In this document: positions 42,440-51,434 of the stretch, in pieces | How positions within the stretch are numbered: the first letter of the stretch is position 1 | Layout of the letters: the number at the start of each line of letters is the position of its first letter | Source: Methylobacterium frigidaeris | GTDB lineage: Bacteria > Pseudomonadota > Alphaproteobacteria > Rhizobiales > Beijerinckiaceae | Length of the DNA: 64,000 bases | Assembly (NCBI RefSeq): GCF_022179185.1 | Contig: NZ_BPQJ01000021.1 | Coordinates: forward strand, 1-64,000 | Direction: 5' to 3' | Program-made: the position numbers and the translations under genes | Notes under the pieces: model-generated | Told to the model about the DNA's origin: nothing | Seen by the model: the letters and a program-made list of their open reading frames with translations, nothing else | Databases searched by the model: none

Positions 42440-45283
42440 ATGTCGAAGACAGACCGACCGCATATGCCATCCACTTTGCGGACGAGCGATCGATCCTCGG
42501 GGAAGCGGAGCCCAAACTCGGTTGACGAGGGCGCGACCTCACGCCCGCAACGCATCGATCAGTTCTTGCTCATGCACTCCGCCCGACTTGATCAGTGGCG
42601 GGATATTGCTGTCATTGCGGAAGCCTGGCAGGCCAGAACCAAGCGGCGGGAGGATCTCGAAAGCGCCATCCAGGCCATGGAGGCCGTCGAAGGATTTCAC
42701 GCCTATCCGGGACCGAAGCTTCTGGCGGCCCTGCGCGACCTGATCGCGGACGATGATGCGGGCAGTACGGCCCGCATGGCGCTCCGGATCTCGAATGCCC
42801 TGCTCACGCGGTCCTATCGCGAGCGGGCCGCGGAATGGGACCCGCGGGGCGAACTGGGGTCGGACGAGGTCGGCGACGTGATGCCGCCCGGTCTCGGCGA
42901 CGCCAGCCAGCATCGGCCCTATTTCGAAGTCCTGTTCGTCACGGCGCAGCCGGCGTCGCGGTGGCCGGCGCTCGCCGAGGAGTTGCGGCGGCTCCGCCGG
43001 CCCGAGGATGCGTTCGTCTACGAGCCGGTCCTCGTCGGCTCGTTCGAGGACGCGTTCTGCGCGGCCGCGATCAATCCCGCCATCATCTCGGCGGTCGTGC
43101 CGGAGGGTCTCACGTTCCGGTCGCGCTACGATGCGCCGGTGCTGCGGGACGTGATGCGAACGCTCGGCATCGAGGACGATCGCGCCACCTCCGCCCTGAG
43201 GCTCGCCGCCGCCCTCAAGCGGATCCGGCCGGAGATCGACGTCTTCATCCTCTCGGAGCGCCGGGTGGAGGATCTGGCCGGCGAACGCAGCGCTGATTGC
43301 GTGCGCCGGGTCTTCTACGCCGTCGAGGAGCCGCTCGAGATCCACCTGTCGATCCTGGAGGGCGTGCAGGACCGGTATGAGACGCCGTTCTTCGACAATC
43401 TGAAGCGGTACGCACGACGGCCGATCGGCACCTTCCATGCGCTGCCCATCGCGCGCGGCAAGTCGGTCTTCAAGTCCGACTGGATCCGGGACATGGGCGC
43501 GTTCTACGGCATCAACCTGTTCCTCGCCGAGAGCAGCGCGACGACGGGCGGCCTCGACAGCCTTCTCGAGCCGACCGGCACCATCAAGCGGGCGCAGGAC
43601 ATGGCGGCGCGCGCCTTCGGTGCCGACCACGTATTCTTCGTGACCAACGGCACCTCGACCTCGAACAAGATGGCCGTCCAGGCCCTGCTCGGGCCCGACG
43701 ACATCGCCATCGTCGACCGCAACTGCCACAAGTCGCACCACTACGGCATGGTGCTGTCCGGCGTGCAGCCGATCTACGTCGAGGCGTTCCCGATGACGGA
43801 ATACTCGATGTACGGAGCGGTCCCGCTGACCGCGATCAAGCGGGCGATGCTCGCCCTGCGCGCCGACGGACGGTTGGCGCGGCTGAAGCTGCTCGACCTG
43901 ACCAACTGCACCTTCGACGGGCACATGTACAACGTGCGCCGCGTGATGAAGGAATGCCTCGCGATCAAGCCGGATCTGATCTTCCTGTGGGACGAGGCCT
44001 GGTCCGGCTTCGCCCGGTTCTCACCCTTTCTCCGCCCCCGCACCGCGATGGGAGCGGCGGCCGAGATCGCCGCATGGTTGCGGGATCCGGCCTCGCTCGA
44101 CGCCTACGAGGCGCAGCAGCGCGAGCTGGGAGGCCAGCCTTCGGACAAGGCGCTCCTGGCGACCCGGCTGATCCCCGATCCGCGCCAGGTGCGGCTTCGC
44201 GTCTACCAGACGAACTCGACCCACAAGTCGATGTCGGCAATCCGGCAGGGCTCGATGCTCCTGGTCAAGGATGTCGACTTTCACACAGTGGAGGCGCAGT
44301 TCCGGGAGGCGGTGTTCACACATGCCTCCACCAGCCCCAACCAGCAGCTCATCGCGAGCCTCGACGTCGCGCGCCGCCAAATGGAGCTCGAGGGCTACGG
44401 CTTGGTCATGAACGCGATCGAGATCGCGCTCCGGATCCGGCAGGCGGTCAACACGCATCCGCTGGTCTCGCGCTACTTCACCGTCCTCGGCGCCGAGCGC
44501 ATGATCCCGGCCGAGTACCGCCAGTCCGGCTTCAGGGATTACCTCGATCCCGATGCGACCTGGGGCGACGTCGTGCGCGCGATGCGCGAGGACGAATTCT
44601 ACCTCGATCCGACGCGCATGACGCTCGTCTGCGGCACGGCGGGCTTCGACGGCACGCAATTCAAGGGATTGCTGGCGAGCCGGTACGGGATCCAGCTCAA
44701 CAAGACGTCTCGCAACAGCGTGCTGCTGCAATCGAACATCAACAACACGCGCAGCGACGTCGCCCACCTGATCCGTGTGCTCGTGGAGGTCGCGCGCGAC
44801 ATCGAGGACCGGTTGGCCACCGGCGGCGACGCGGAGCGCGCCGCTTTCGACGCGCGGGTCAAGTCGCTGATGACCGACGTACCCGACCTGCCGAACTTCA
44901 GCCGCTTCCACCAGAGCTTCCGGGAGGATTCCGGCGACGGCACGCCCGAGGGCGATATCCGCTCAGCCTTCTTCAGCGCCTACGATCCGTCGCTGTGCGA
45001 ATACGTGCCGCTGTTCGGTCCGGAATGCGACCGGCGGCTGCGCGAGGGGCCCGAGATGGTGTCGGCCAACTTCGTCATCCCCTACCCGCCCGGCTTCCCG
45101 ATCATGGTGCCGGGCCAGGTGCTGACGCAGGAGACGGTCGACTTCATGCGCAAGCTCGACGTGAAGGAGATCCACGGTTACGAGAAGACGCGAGGACTCA
45201 AACTGCTCAAGCCCGACGCGATCGCGGCAAAGCGCAAGGCGAAATCGTCTGACGTAGCGCGAAAGACGTCCCGAGCGGCCTGA
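42440..45283 (+). CDS. Orn/Lys/Arg decarboxylase, long form
   Basis: This 947-residue PLP enzyme belongs to the fold-type-I Orn/Lys/Arg decarboxylase family. The N-terminal 130 residues plus a CheY-like 'wing' (to about 330) precede the catalytic core. That core starts with FNxGxxG-type elements (HVFFVTNGTSTSNKMAVQAL), the cofactor Asp in LIFLWDEAWSGFARF, and the PLP Lys596 in STHKSMSAIRQGSM. The C-terminal domain ends PYPPGFPIMVPGQVLT, the family's usual signature. It removes CO2 from a basic amino acid using one cytoplasmic proton. At 947 residues it is longer than the E. coli enzymes (711-756). An AspT-type exchanger follows 153 bp later. ATG 42440 is chosen; 42464 is an alternative. Confidence 0.85.
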   Translation: MSKTDRPHMPSTLRTSDRSSGKRSPNSVDEGATSRPQRIDQFLLMHSARLDQWRDIAVIAEAWQARTKRREDLESAIQAMEAVEGFHAYPGPKLLAALRDLIADDDAGSTARMALRISNALLTRSYRERAAEWDPRGELGSDEVGDVMPPGLGDASQHRPYFEVLFVTAQPASRWPALAEELRRLRRPEDAFVYEPVLVGSFEDAFCAAAINPAIISAVVPEGLTFRSRYDAPVLRDVMRTLGIEDDRATSALRLAAALKRIRPEIDVFILSERRVEDLAGERSADCVRRVFYAVEEPLEIHLSILEGVQDRYETPFFDNLKRYARRPIGTFHALPIARGKSVFKSDWIRDMGAFYGINLFLAESSATTGGLDSLLEPTGTIKRAQDMAARAFGADHVFFVTNGTSTSNKMAVQALLGPDDIAIVDRNCHKSHHYGMVLSGVQPIYVEAFPMTEYSMYGAVPLTAIKRAMLALRADGRLARLKLLDLTNCTFDGHMYNVRRVMKECLAIKPDLIFLWDEAWSGFARFSPFLRPRTAMGAAAEIAAWLRDPASLDAYEAQQRELGGQPSDKALLATRLIPDPRQVRLRVYQTNSTHKSMSAIRQGSMLLVKDVDFHTVEAQFREAVFTHASTSPNQQLIASLDVARRQMELEGYGLVMNAIEIALRIRQAVNTHPLVSRYFTVLGAERMIPAEYRQSGFRDYLDPDATWGDVVRAMREDEFYLDPTRMTLVCGTAGFDGTQFKGLLASRYGIQLNKTSRNSVLLQSNINNTRSDVAHLIRVLVEVARDIEDRLATGGDAERAAFDARVKSLMTDVPDLPNFSRFHQSFREDSGDGTPEGDIRSAFFSAYDPSLCEYVPLFGPECDRRLREGPEMVSANFVIPYPPGFPIMVPGQVLTQETVDFMRKLDVKEIHGYEKTRGLKLLKPDAIAAKRKAKSSDVARKTSRAA

Positions 45284-45436
45284 GCAACCCCGCCTGGGCA
45301 GAATACTGAGACTCTTGTTCCTGCATCATTTGTCACATCTGTGTCTGCTGCGGCAGCGGCCGATCGGGATGGACGAATGGTGCTGAGACGAAGCGCGACC
45401 AGCTGGACAAGGTGGACCCGACAGGAGAATGACCTC

Positions 45437-47128
45437 ATGTTTGATTGGTTCGCGGACACGCTCCGTCAGTATCCTGAGATCGCCATCTTCATCTCCTTGG
45501 CGTTCGGCTACTACTTCGGATCGTTCAGCTACAAGGGGTTGGGGATCGGCGCCGTCACGGCGACGCTCATCGCCGCCGTGATCATCGGGCAGATCGGCAT
45601 CAGCGTCACCGGGCCGCTCAAGCCGTTCTTCTTCCTGATGTTCCTGTTTGCGATCGGCTACGCGGTCGGCCCGCAATTCGTCCGGGGCATCGCGAAGGAC
45701 GGCCTTCCGCAAGCCCTCTTCGCCGTCGTCGTCTGCGTGTTCTGCCTTGCCGGCGGCTATCTCGCGGCGAGGCTCGGTGGCTACGATGTCGGCTCTGCAG
45801 CCGGGCTCTATGCCGGCTCGCAGACGATCTCGGCCTCCATGGGCCTGGCGACCGACGCAATCAACCGGCTGCCGATCCCCGGCGAGCAGGCCAAGGCCTT
45901 CCTCGACGCGATGCCGGTCGCCTACGCCATCACCTACATCTTCGGCACGCTGGGATCCGCCGTGATCATCGCCCTCCTCGGCCCGGCCCTGCTGGGCATC
46001 GATCTCGAAGCGGCCTGCAAGCGGTACGAGGAGAAGCGGGGCGGCACGAAGGTCGCCGGCGGCCCCGGGACCGCCTGGCACCAGTTCGACCTGCGGGCCT
46101 ATCGCGTCCGGCCGGACGGGCTCATCGTCGGCAAGACCGCCGCGGAGGCCGAGCGGATGCTGCCGGAGCAGCGGGTCTACATCGAGCGGCTTCGCCGGGG
46201 CACGGACGTGATGGACGTCACCGCCGAGACCGTCATCCAGGCGGGGGACGTGGTCGCGGTGGCCGGACGACGCGAGGTCCTCGTCGATCTGATCGGCACC
46301 GCGGCCGAGGAGGTCGACGACAGGGCGCTGCTGGCGGTGCCCATCGAGGGCCTCGACGTCTACGTGACGAGCAAGGAGGTCGACGGGAAGTCGCTCGCGG
46401 ACCTCGCCCAGAGCCCGTGGGCGCGGGGCGTCTTCCTGCGGAAGATCACGCGGGGGGCCACCGCGATCGACATCCCCATCCTGCCGAGCACGAGGGTCAA
46501 TCGCGGGGATATTCTCACGCTCGTCGGCCGCAATCAGGACGTGGGCGCCGCCACGAAAGCGATCGGCTACCCCGACCGGGCGACCGACGTCGCGGACGTG
46601 ATGTTCATCGGCGGCGCCATCGCGATCGGCGCCCTGGTGGGTGCGTTCGTCTACACCATCGGCGGGGTGCCGCTGACCCTCTCGACATCCGGCGGCGCCT
46701 TGATCTCGGGCCTGTTCTTCGGCTGGCTGCGATCGGTCCGCCCGACCTTCGGACGGATCCCGTCCTCGACCGTGTGGTTCATGAACTCGGTCGGACTGAA
46801 CGTGTTCATCGCGATCGTCGGCATCTCCTCCGGACCGAAATTCGTCGCCGGATTGCAGCAGCTCGGCTTCGGCATCTTCCTGTGGGGCATCTTCGCGACC
46901 ACGCTGCCGCTCATCCTCGCCCTGTATACCGGAAAATACCTTTTTCGTTTCGACGACGCCATCGTACTCGGGGCCGTGTCGGGTGCGCGCACCACGACGG
47001 CCTCGCTCGGGATGGTCACCGATCGAGCAAAGAGCCAGATTCCCGGTCTCGGCTACACGGTCACCTATGCGGTCAGCAACACGTTCCTGACGATCTGGGG
47101 AATGGTCTTGGTCATGCTGATGACTTAG
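45437..47128 (+). CDS. aspT: Aspartate:alanine exchanger (AAE/AspT) family transporter
   Basis: This 563-residue protein shows the AspT/YidE duplication. An N-terminal membrane half ([40 protein letters not shown]) and a C-terminal membrane half ([20 protein letters not shown] ... [16 protein letters not shown]) flank two cytoplasmic TrkA-C (RCK_C) domains at about 215-380. AspT exchanges aspartate for alanine, and paralogues exchange other carboxylates or amino acids. Coupled to a decarboxylase this yields proton-motive force. An AGGAGA site precedes ATG 45437. Location directly after the Orn/Lys/Arg decarboxylase suggests that it serves that enzyme rather than AspD; substrate uncertain, so the symbol marks the family. 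Confidence 0.8.
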   Translation: MFDWFADTLRQYPEIAIFISLAFGYYFGSFSYKGLGIGAVTATLIAAVIIGQIGISVTGPLKPFFFLMFLFAIGYAVGPQFVRGIAKDGLPQALFAVVVCVFCLAGGYLAARLGGYDVGSAAGLYAGSQTISASMGLATDAINRLPIPGEQAKAFLDAMPVAYAITYIFGTLGSAVIIALLGPALLGIDLEAACKRYEEKRGGTKVAGGPGTAWHQFDLRAYRVRPDGLIVGKTAAEAERMLPEQRVYIERLRRGTDVMDVTAETVIQAGDVVAVAGRREVLVDLIGTAAEEVDDRALLAVPIEGLDVYVTSKEVDGKSLADLAQSPWARGVFLRKITRGATAIDIPILPSTRVNRGDILTLVGRNQDVGAATKAIGYPDRATDVADVMFIGGAIAIGALVGAFVYTIGGVPLTLSTSGGALISGLFFGWLRSVRPTFGRIPSSTVWFMNSVGLNVFIAIVGISSGPKFVAGLQQLGFGIFLWGIFATTLPLILALYTGKYLFRFDDAIVLGAVSGARTTTASLGMVTDRAKSQIPGLGYTVTYAVSNTFLTIWGMVLVMLMT

Positions 47129-47548
47129 AGCGTTTTCCGACGAAATTGACGCTGGTTCGCCAAGGACAATGCAGCACAACCGAACACCTGGAGCACGACC
47201 GGGTTACGACGCGAACGGGCGGTGCCAGGGCGCGAAGTCAACGTGCACTCGGTCGGCCAAGCTGACGGTCGGGCTTCGGCTGGCTGCGTCCAACGGGATT
47301 GTAGTCGTCGCCTGAAGCGTGAAACCGAGGAACCGAGTCCCGCCATAAGAGCATGGCCGTCTGCGAAAGCCGCCGAACGGTTGTGCGCCCGATGAACCCG
47401 CCCCGTCCGATCAAGTCGAGCGAGCGGCACAAACTATGATGGGCAAAAATAGTCTTTCGCACTCAAGCGTGGACACCAGTCGGGCTTTGCTCCACGGTTT
47501 GAGAAAAAATCCACATGATCAGTGCACAAGCGTCAGGGAGACTGGAAC
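47129..47548. other. Intergenic region
   Basis: No gene is convincing. Just after the transporter stop the sequence agcgttttccgacgaaattg resembles a short intergenic repeat common in Rhizobiales (agcgttttccgacgaagtgg-like, from memory). A possible promoter for the Gly-rich protein lies in 47440-47520. Several open frames on both strands show no similarity. Confidence 0.4.
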
Positions 47549-48034
47549 ATGAAACGTCTGATTCTGTCCGCGGCAGCGATCGCTGCATTGATATCCAGCA
47601 GTGTCATCGCGGAGGCGCGAGGCTTCCGCGGCGGTGGCGGCTTCCGCGGCGGCGGCTTCCACGGGGCTGGAATGCGCGGAGGCGGCTTCCGCGGCGGTGG
47701 CTTCCACAGAGCTGGCTTGGGCGGGGGCGGTTTCCGAGGTGGCATCGGACGTCCGGGCTGGGGCGCCGCCAGGCCCATCGCGGGACGGCCAGGTTGGGGC
47801 GCCGGACGGCCCGGATGGGGGGCAGGGAGACCAATTGCCGGGCGTCCCGGCTGGGGCTACGGCGGCTATGGCCGATACGGCTACGGCTACGGGTATCGCC
47901 CCTACGGCTACGGGCTTGCCGGGGCCGCGGTCGGGGCGGCCGCGGGGTATGCTCTCACCGGCGCGGCCAGTGGCGGCGATTGCGGACCCTATGCCTATTT
48001 CGACGCGTATGCGGGCGTCTGCCGTCCCTATTGA
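47549..48034 (+). CDS. Exported glycine-rich protein
   Basis: This 161-residue protein has a signal peptide (LILSAAAIAALISSSVIAEA). Low-complexity repeats follow: GFRGGGGFRGGGFHGAG, then GRPGWGAxRPIA units (four or five times) and a Tyr/Gly block (GYGRYGYGYGYRPYGYG). Near the end a glycine-zipper-like helix (GLAGAAVGAAAGYALTGAA) and a CGPYAYFDAYAGVCRPY Cys pair are typical of alphaproteobacterial surface or envelope proteins with unknown role. A CAGGGAG site before 47549 supports that start over the upstream GTG. Confidence 0.7.
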   Translation: MKRLILSAAAIAALISSSVIAEARGFRGGGGFRGGGFHGAGMRGGGFRGGGFHRAGLGGGGFRGGIGRPGWGAARPIAGRPGWGAGRPGWGAGRPIAGRPGWGYGGYGRYGYGYGYRPYGYGLAGAAVGAAAGYALTGAASGGDCGPYAYFDAYAGVCRPY

Positions 48035-48296
48035 GGTGACGCGCTCCGGTTGACGCGCCGTACCCGTTCGCCCGCCAGGATGGGAGACGACCGGCGCGAG
48101 CCAAGCTCTATCCTCGACACGCTCCCGCGTGGGCGGAGAGCGGCGGAGACCCCGAACCTCCGATCGCTTCCGGCTCGCGCAATACGCCACGGTTGACCAA
48201 GAGCCGACCGCGATAGCCCGTCGGCCGAGGATGGTCGATTTCTGTTCGGCATTGCCGCCGTCGGGGAGGGTTCGGTCGACACCGGAAGCGATAGCC

Positions 48297-49151
48297 ATGA
48301 TTACGACCGCTTATCTCGCGTCACGCGCGCTCGGCGACCATCTCGCCACCGAGATCCAGAGCACGTTTGGCTCCAGCCAAACGCCGTTGGCCGAGAAGGT
48401 CGGAGCCGCGGCGCGTCTCGCCCTGGAGTGCCTCGCGAACTCCGACGCGCTCTACCATGACTTGGAGCACACGCTCCTCGTCACGCAGGTCGGCCTCGAT
48501 ATCCTGCGCGGCAAGACCCTGCTCGAACCCGTCACACCCGAGGACTGGGCTCACCTGTTGGTCGCCTGCCTCATGCACGACATCGGCTACGTGCGGGGCG
48601 TTCTTAAAGGAGACAGTGCGACGGAGGGGTACATCATCGACGATGCGGGTCACCGCGTTGCTCTATCACGGGGCGCCTCGGACGCGGCGCTGACCGCCTA
48701 TCACGTCGACCGTTCCAAAATGTTCGTTGCTGCTCGGATCGGCCAGTCTGCCATGCTGAACGCGGATCGCATCATGCGCTCCATCGAGCAGACCCGCTTT
48801 CCGGCGAAGCCCAATGCGCCTGACAGCCAGGCAGAGGATGAAATTTCCCTGGTGCGGGCGGCGGATCTCATCGGGCAAATGGGAGATGCCTTGTACCTGC
48901 GCAAAGCCAACGCGCTGTTTTATGAATTCGAGGAAGCCGGAACGAACACAGCCTTGGGCTACTCCTCACCTGCCGATTTGGTAGAACGCTACCCTGAGTT
49001 CTTTTGGCAGAGCGTGTCCTCGCATCTGCAGGGCGCCCTCAAGTACCTAGAGGTGACGGTGAGCGGGCGCCAATGGATTGTCGGCTTACAAGCCAACGTG
49101 TTTCGGGCGGAGCGCTCTGGCTGTTTAGGTCCGCTGAAGGTTTCAGCCTGA
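48297..49151 (+). CDS. HD-domain metal-dependent phosphohydrolase (Npun_R2479-like)
   Basis: This 284-residue protein has HD-superfamily metal motifs: YHDLEHTLLVTQVGLDIL, then HLLVACLMHDIGYV and a later KMFVAARIGQSAML/ADLIGQMGD region with the distal Asp. The pattern YHxxxHT...HDIGY resembles the Npun_R2479-type HD proteins of cyanobacteria and proteobacteria, perhaps cyclic-nucleotide phosphodiesterases. The substrate is unknown. The frame is open from 48129, but Met at 48297 begins the conserved domain and has purine-rich DNA upstream. It lies alone before the IS1182 remnant. Confidence 0.75.
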   Translation: MITTAYLASRALGDHLATEIQSTFGSSQTPLAEKVGAAARLALECLANSDALYHDLEHTLLVTQVGLDILRGKTLLEPVTPEDWAHLLVACLMHDIGYVRGVLKGDSATEGYIIDDAGHRVALSRGASDAALTAYHVDRSKMFVAARIGQSAMLNADRIMRSIEQTRFPAKPNAPDSQAEDEISLVRAADLIGQMGDALYLRKANALFYEFEEAGTNTALGYSSPADLVERYPEFFWQSVSSHLQGALKYLEVTVSGRQWIVGLQANVFRAERSGCLGPLKVSA

Positions 49152-49793
49152 GCACCAATCAAGGCCGCGGCGAGTCCCGCATGATGTTATGTCCCCACGC
49201 GCAATTACCAGCATATATGGGAGTGCCTGGTGTGCGATTGCTGCCGATATGTACGTTTTTAGATGTAGAGCGATCCCTCCGGCGACATTGATTGAAGGTC
49301 TGAAAATGGCGCACAACTCGCGCGAGGAGAACGGAGGGTGATTACATCGCCTCCATCTTCCACTATCGGCGCTTCCGTTTAACGGAAACCGCCGGGCTCA
49401 GGCACGTACACCCAGCTGCTTGGCGGCCAGGAGCACTCTTGTGATCCCGAGTGCACTGATGCCGACGAAGGCACCACGTGCAGATCCGCTAACTAATTGC
49501 GCAAGCGTAAGAAATCACGCTGAGCTATGTACGTTTTGAATGCGTCAGTGCACTAGGATGGCGATCTAGCGCGCTCCTAGTGCATTGACGCATTTAGAGG
49601 ATTCACGAGAGGCGTGAGCCGTGCAAGTCTGCGTGCATCGCTCAGACTGTCTGTGTGACCCCCAACGCCGCCGACCTGGCGCGTCAGTCCGCCATCGTCG
49701 CCGATCGGGCGCGACCTCTCATACCGTCGCGCTTAAGCATTGACGCGTTCGATGTATGGGAAGTTGGCTATGCAGCGGATGCGATCTGGCTCA
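49152..49793. other. Intergenic region with a 20-bp inverted repeat
   Basis: No gene is convincing in these 642 bp. On the minus strand a short tail (GAFVGISALGITRVLLAAKQ to GVRA-stop, 49397-49490) looks protein-like and could be a C-terminal scrap. The clear structure is the inverted repeat at 49539-49594. Confidence 0.4.
49539..49594. repeat. 20-bp inverted repeat with 16-base spacer
   Basis: Left arm aatgcgtcagtgcactagga (49539-49558) pairs with tcctagtgcattgacgcatt (49575-49594) with one mismatch; the spacer is tggcgatctagcgcgc. There is no T-run, so it is not a classical terminator. It could be an operator, a recombination site or the hairpin of a small RNA. Confidence 0.75.
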
Positions 49794-51241
49794 GGGATTG
49801 CCCCGTTTCTGATACTGCTGGCGAATCCGTCTGTCCGGTCAGCTCGTTGATGTGGCAGCGCAATCCGACGCTCGCGGAGGCTCGCCATGTCGCTGCAGCC
49901 AAGCTCGCCCGCCGAGGTTCCCAGCCAGACTGCCGCCGTGGCGCGGGCTGCGTTCCCATGGGGCAATGCCTACATGCGGCTGAGGGATGAACTCGGCACC
50001 GTGTTCACCGACGCGCAGTTCACGGCGGTATTCTCCTCCCGCGGCCGCCCGGCCGAGGCGCCCTGGCAGCTGGCTCGCGTCGCCGTGCTGCAGTTCGCCG
50101 AGAACCTCTCGGATCGCCGCGCGGCCGAGGTGGCGCGTGGCCGCATCGACTGGAAGTACCTCCTGAGCCTCGACCTCACCGATCCGGGTAGTTCGGCTCC
50201 CGCCTCGTGGCCGGCCACGCCGAGACGCTCCTGCTCGACACGCTCCTCGGCCCTGTGCCGCGAGCACCGGTTCCTGGTGGCGCGAGGCCGTCGGCGCACC
50301 GACAGCACGCATGTCCTGGGGGCCGTGCGCAGCCTCACCCGCCTCGGTTGCGTCACCGAGACCCTGCGTGCCGCGCTCTATGCCCTCGCCGGCACTGCTC
50401 CCGAATGGCTGCGTGCCCATGCCGAGGAGAGCTGGAGCGAGCGTGACGCCAAACCCACCCCCCGAGACCTGCGACGCAAATCGCCCACGCCTGATCACTC
50501 ACGTGGCGACCACGTTGGCCCCGGTTGCCGACCACGACGCACTCGGATCGATCCATGCCGACCTGGCAGCCCACGATCTTCTCCCCGACACGCACCTGGT
50601 CGATGCCGGCTACGTCGATGCGGACCTGTTGCTCGCCAGGACACGCGATCACGCCGTGACGCTGCTCGGGCCGAGCCCCCAGGATACGCAGTGGCAGTCG
50701 CGTCAGTCGGGAGCCTTCGGGCTTCAGGACTTCCAGATCGACTGGGATCGCAAGATCGCCACCTGTCCGGCCGGTCACACGACGACGAGTTGGAGCCCGG
50801 ATCACAACCTGGCTCGCACAGTGATGCGCATCCGCTTCTCCAGTGCGGACTGCAAGCCCTGCGCGCTCGAGCAGAACTGTACGCGCTCCCCGCGCCGGTG
50901 GCCCACGCCGCGTCGGCGCGAGGAGCACGCCGCGCTGAAGGCCGCGCGAGCGCGAGAGGTCGACGAGGCCTTTGCCGAGCAGTACCGCTGGCGGGCGGGC
51001 ATCGAAGGGACGCTGTCGCTGGGCGTGCGGACCCTGCATCTTCGATGGGCCCGCTATCTTGGGCGGGCCAAGGTCCGTCTCCAGCATGTGCTGACCGCGG
51101 CCGCCCTCAACATCGGCCGGATCGCCGATTGGCTGGCAGGTGAAACCGTCGCGTCAACCGACGATCACCCTTCGCTCGCCTCATCAGCCAAGCGACCTGA
51201 GCTGCTGCATTCGCCAGCAGTATCAAAAACCGGGCAATCCC
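49794..51241 (+). mobile_element. IS1182-family element, decayed
   Basis: The ends are 33-bp inverted repeats with two mismatches (left 49794-49826, right 51209-51241; core gatactgctggcgaat). The element is about 1.45 kb, shorter than usual for the family (1.6-1.8 kb). Its transposase has internal losses. On the right it abuts the start of a thiolase gene; on the left no thiolase continuation is found, so DNA was lost with or after insertion. Confidence 0.8.
49887..51166 (+). pseudogene. IS1182-family transposase, multiply broken
   Basis: The first 100 codons are typical for IS1182 (FPWGNAYMRLRDELGTVFTD, FAENLSDRRAAEVARGRIDW, YLLSLDLTDPG). Then a deletion and shift move the frame (GSRLVAGHAETLLLDTLLG is in another frame). 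An extra G near 50253 moves it back (LCREHRFLVARGRRRTDSTH). After EESWSERDAKPTP a further deletion and shift lead to the C-terminal half in a third frame (ITHVATTLAPVADHDALGSI, HLVDAGYVDADLLLA, EGTLSLGVRTLHLRWARYLG). At least three lesions make it inactive. Confidence 0.85.
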
Positions 51242-51371
51242 AATCCCAGCGCAGGGTCTCGCGTATGGCGGCGGCGCTGAGCTCGGTCGCCGGCATGCCC
51301 TTCAGCACGCCGTTATAGGCGCCGATGGCGGTGCGGACCGGATGGCACAGGACGATGTCGGTGGCCGTCAT
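51242..51371 (-). pseudogene. N-terminal stub of an acetyl-CoA acetyltransferase (thiolase)
   Basis: The stub starts MTATDIVLCHPVRTAIGAYN, continues GVLKGMPATELSAAAIRETL, and is cut after about 43 codons by the right end of the IS1182 element. The opening is diagnostic for thiolases, which condense or cleave acetoacetyl-CoA; the catalytic Cys, normally near residue 90, is missing. A CGGAG site precedes the start. It lies downstream of the DHA2 exporter on the same strand. Confidence 0.8.
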
Positions 51372-51434
51372 CACGTTTCTCCGTCGGATCTCGGGGTTGA
51401 ATGTCGCGGTCCGATTGCGCCTGAGGCCGCGCGC

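Noticed and set aside
40866-42743. 625-codon plus-strand frame across the SulP gene and the divergent region
   Set aside because: Antisense to SulP; no family similarity.
45326-47179. 617-codon minus-strand open frame opposite the AspT-type gene
   Set aside because: Composed of Asp/Arg/His-rich antisense sequence; the plus strand encodes a clear membrane transporter.
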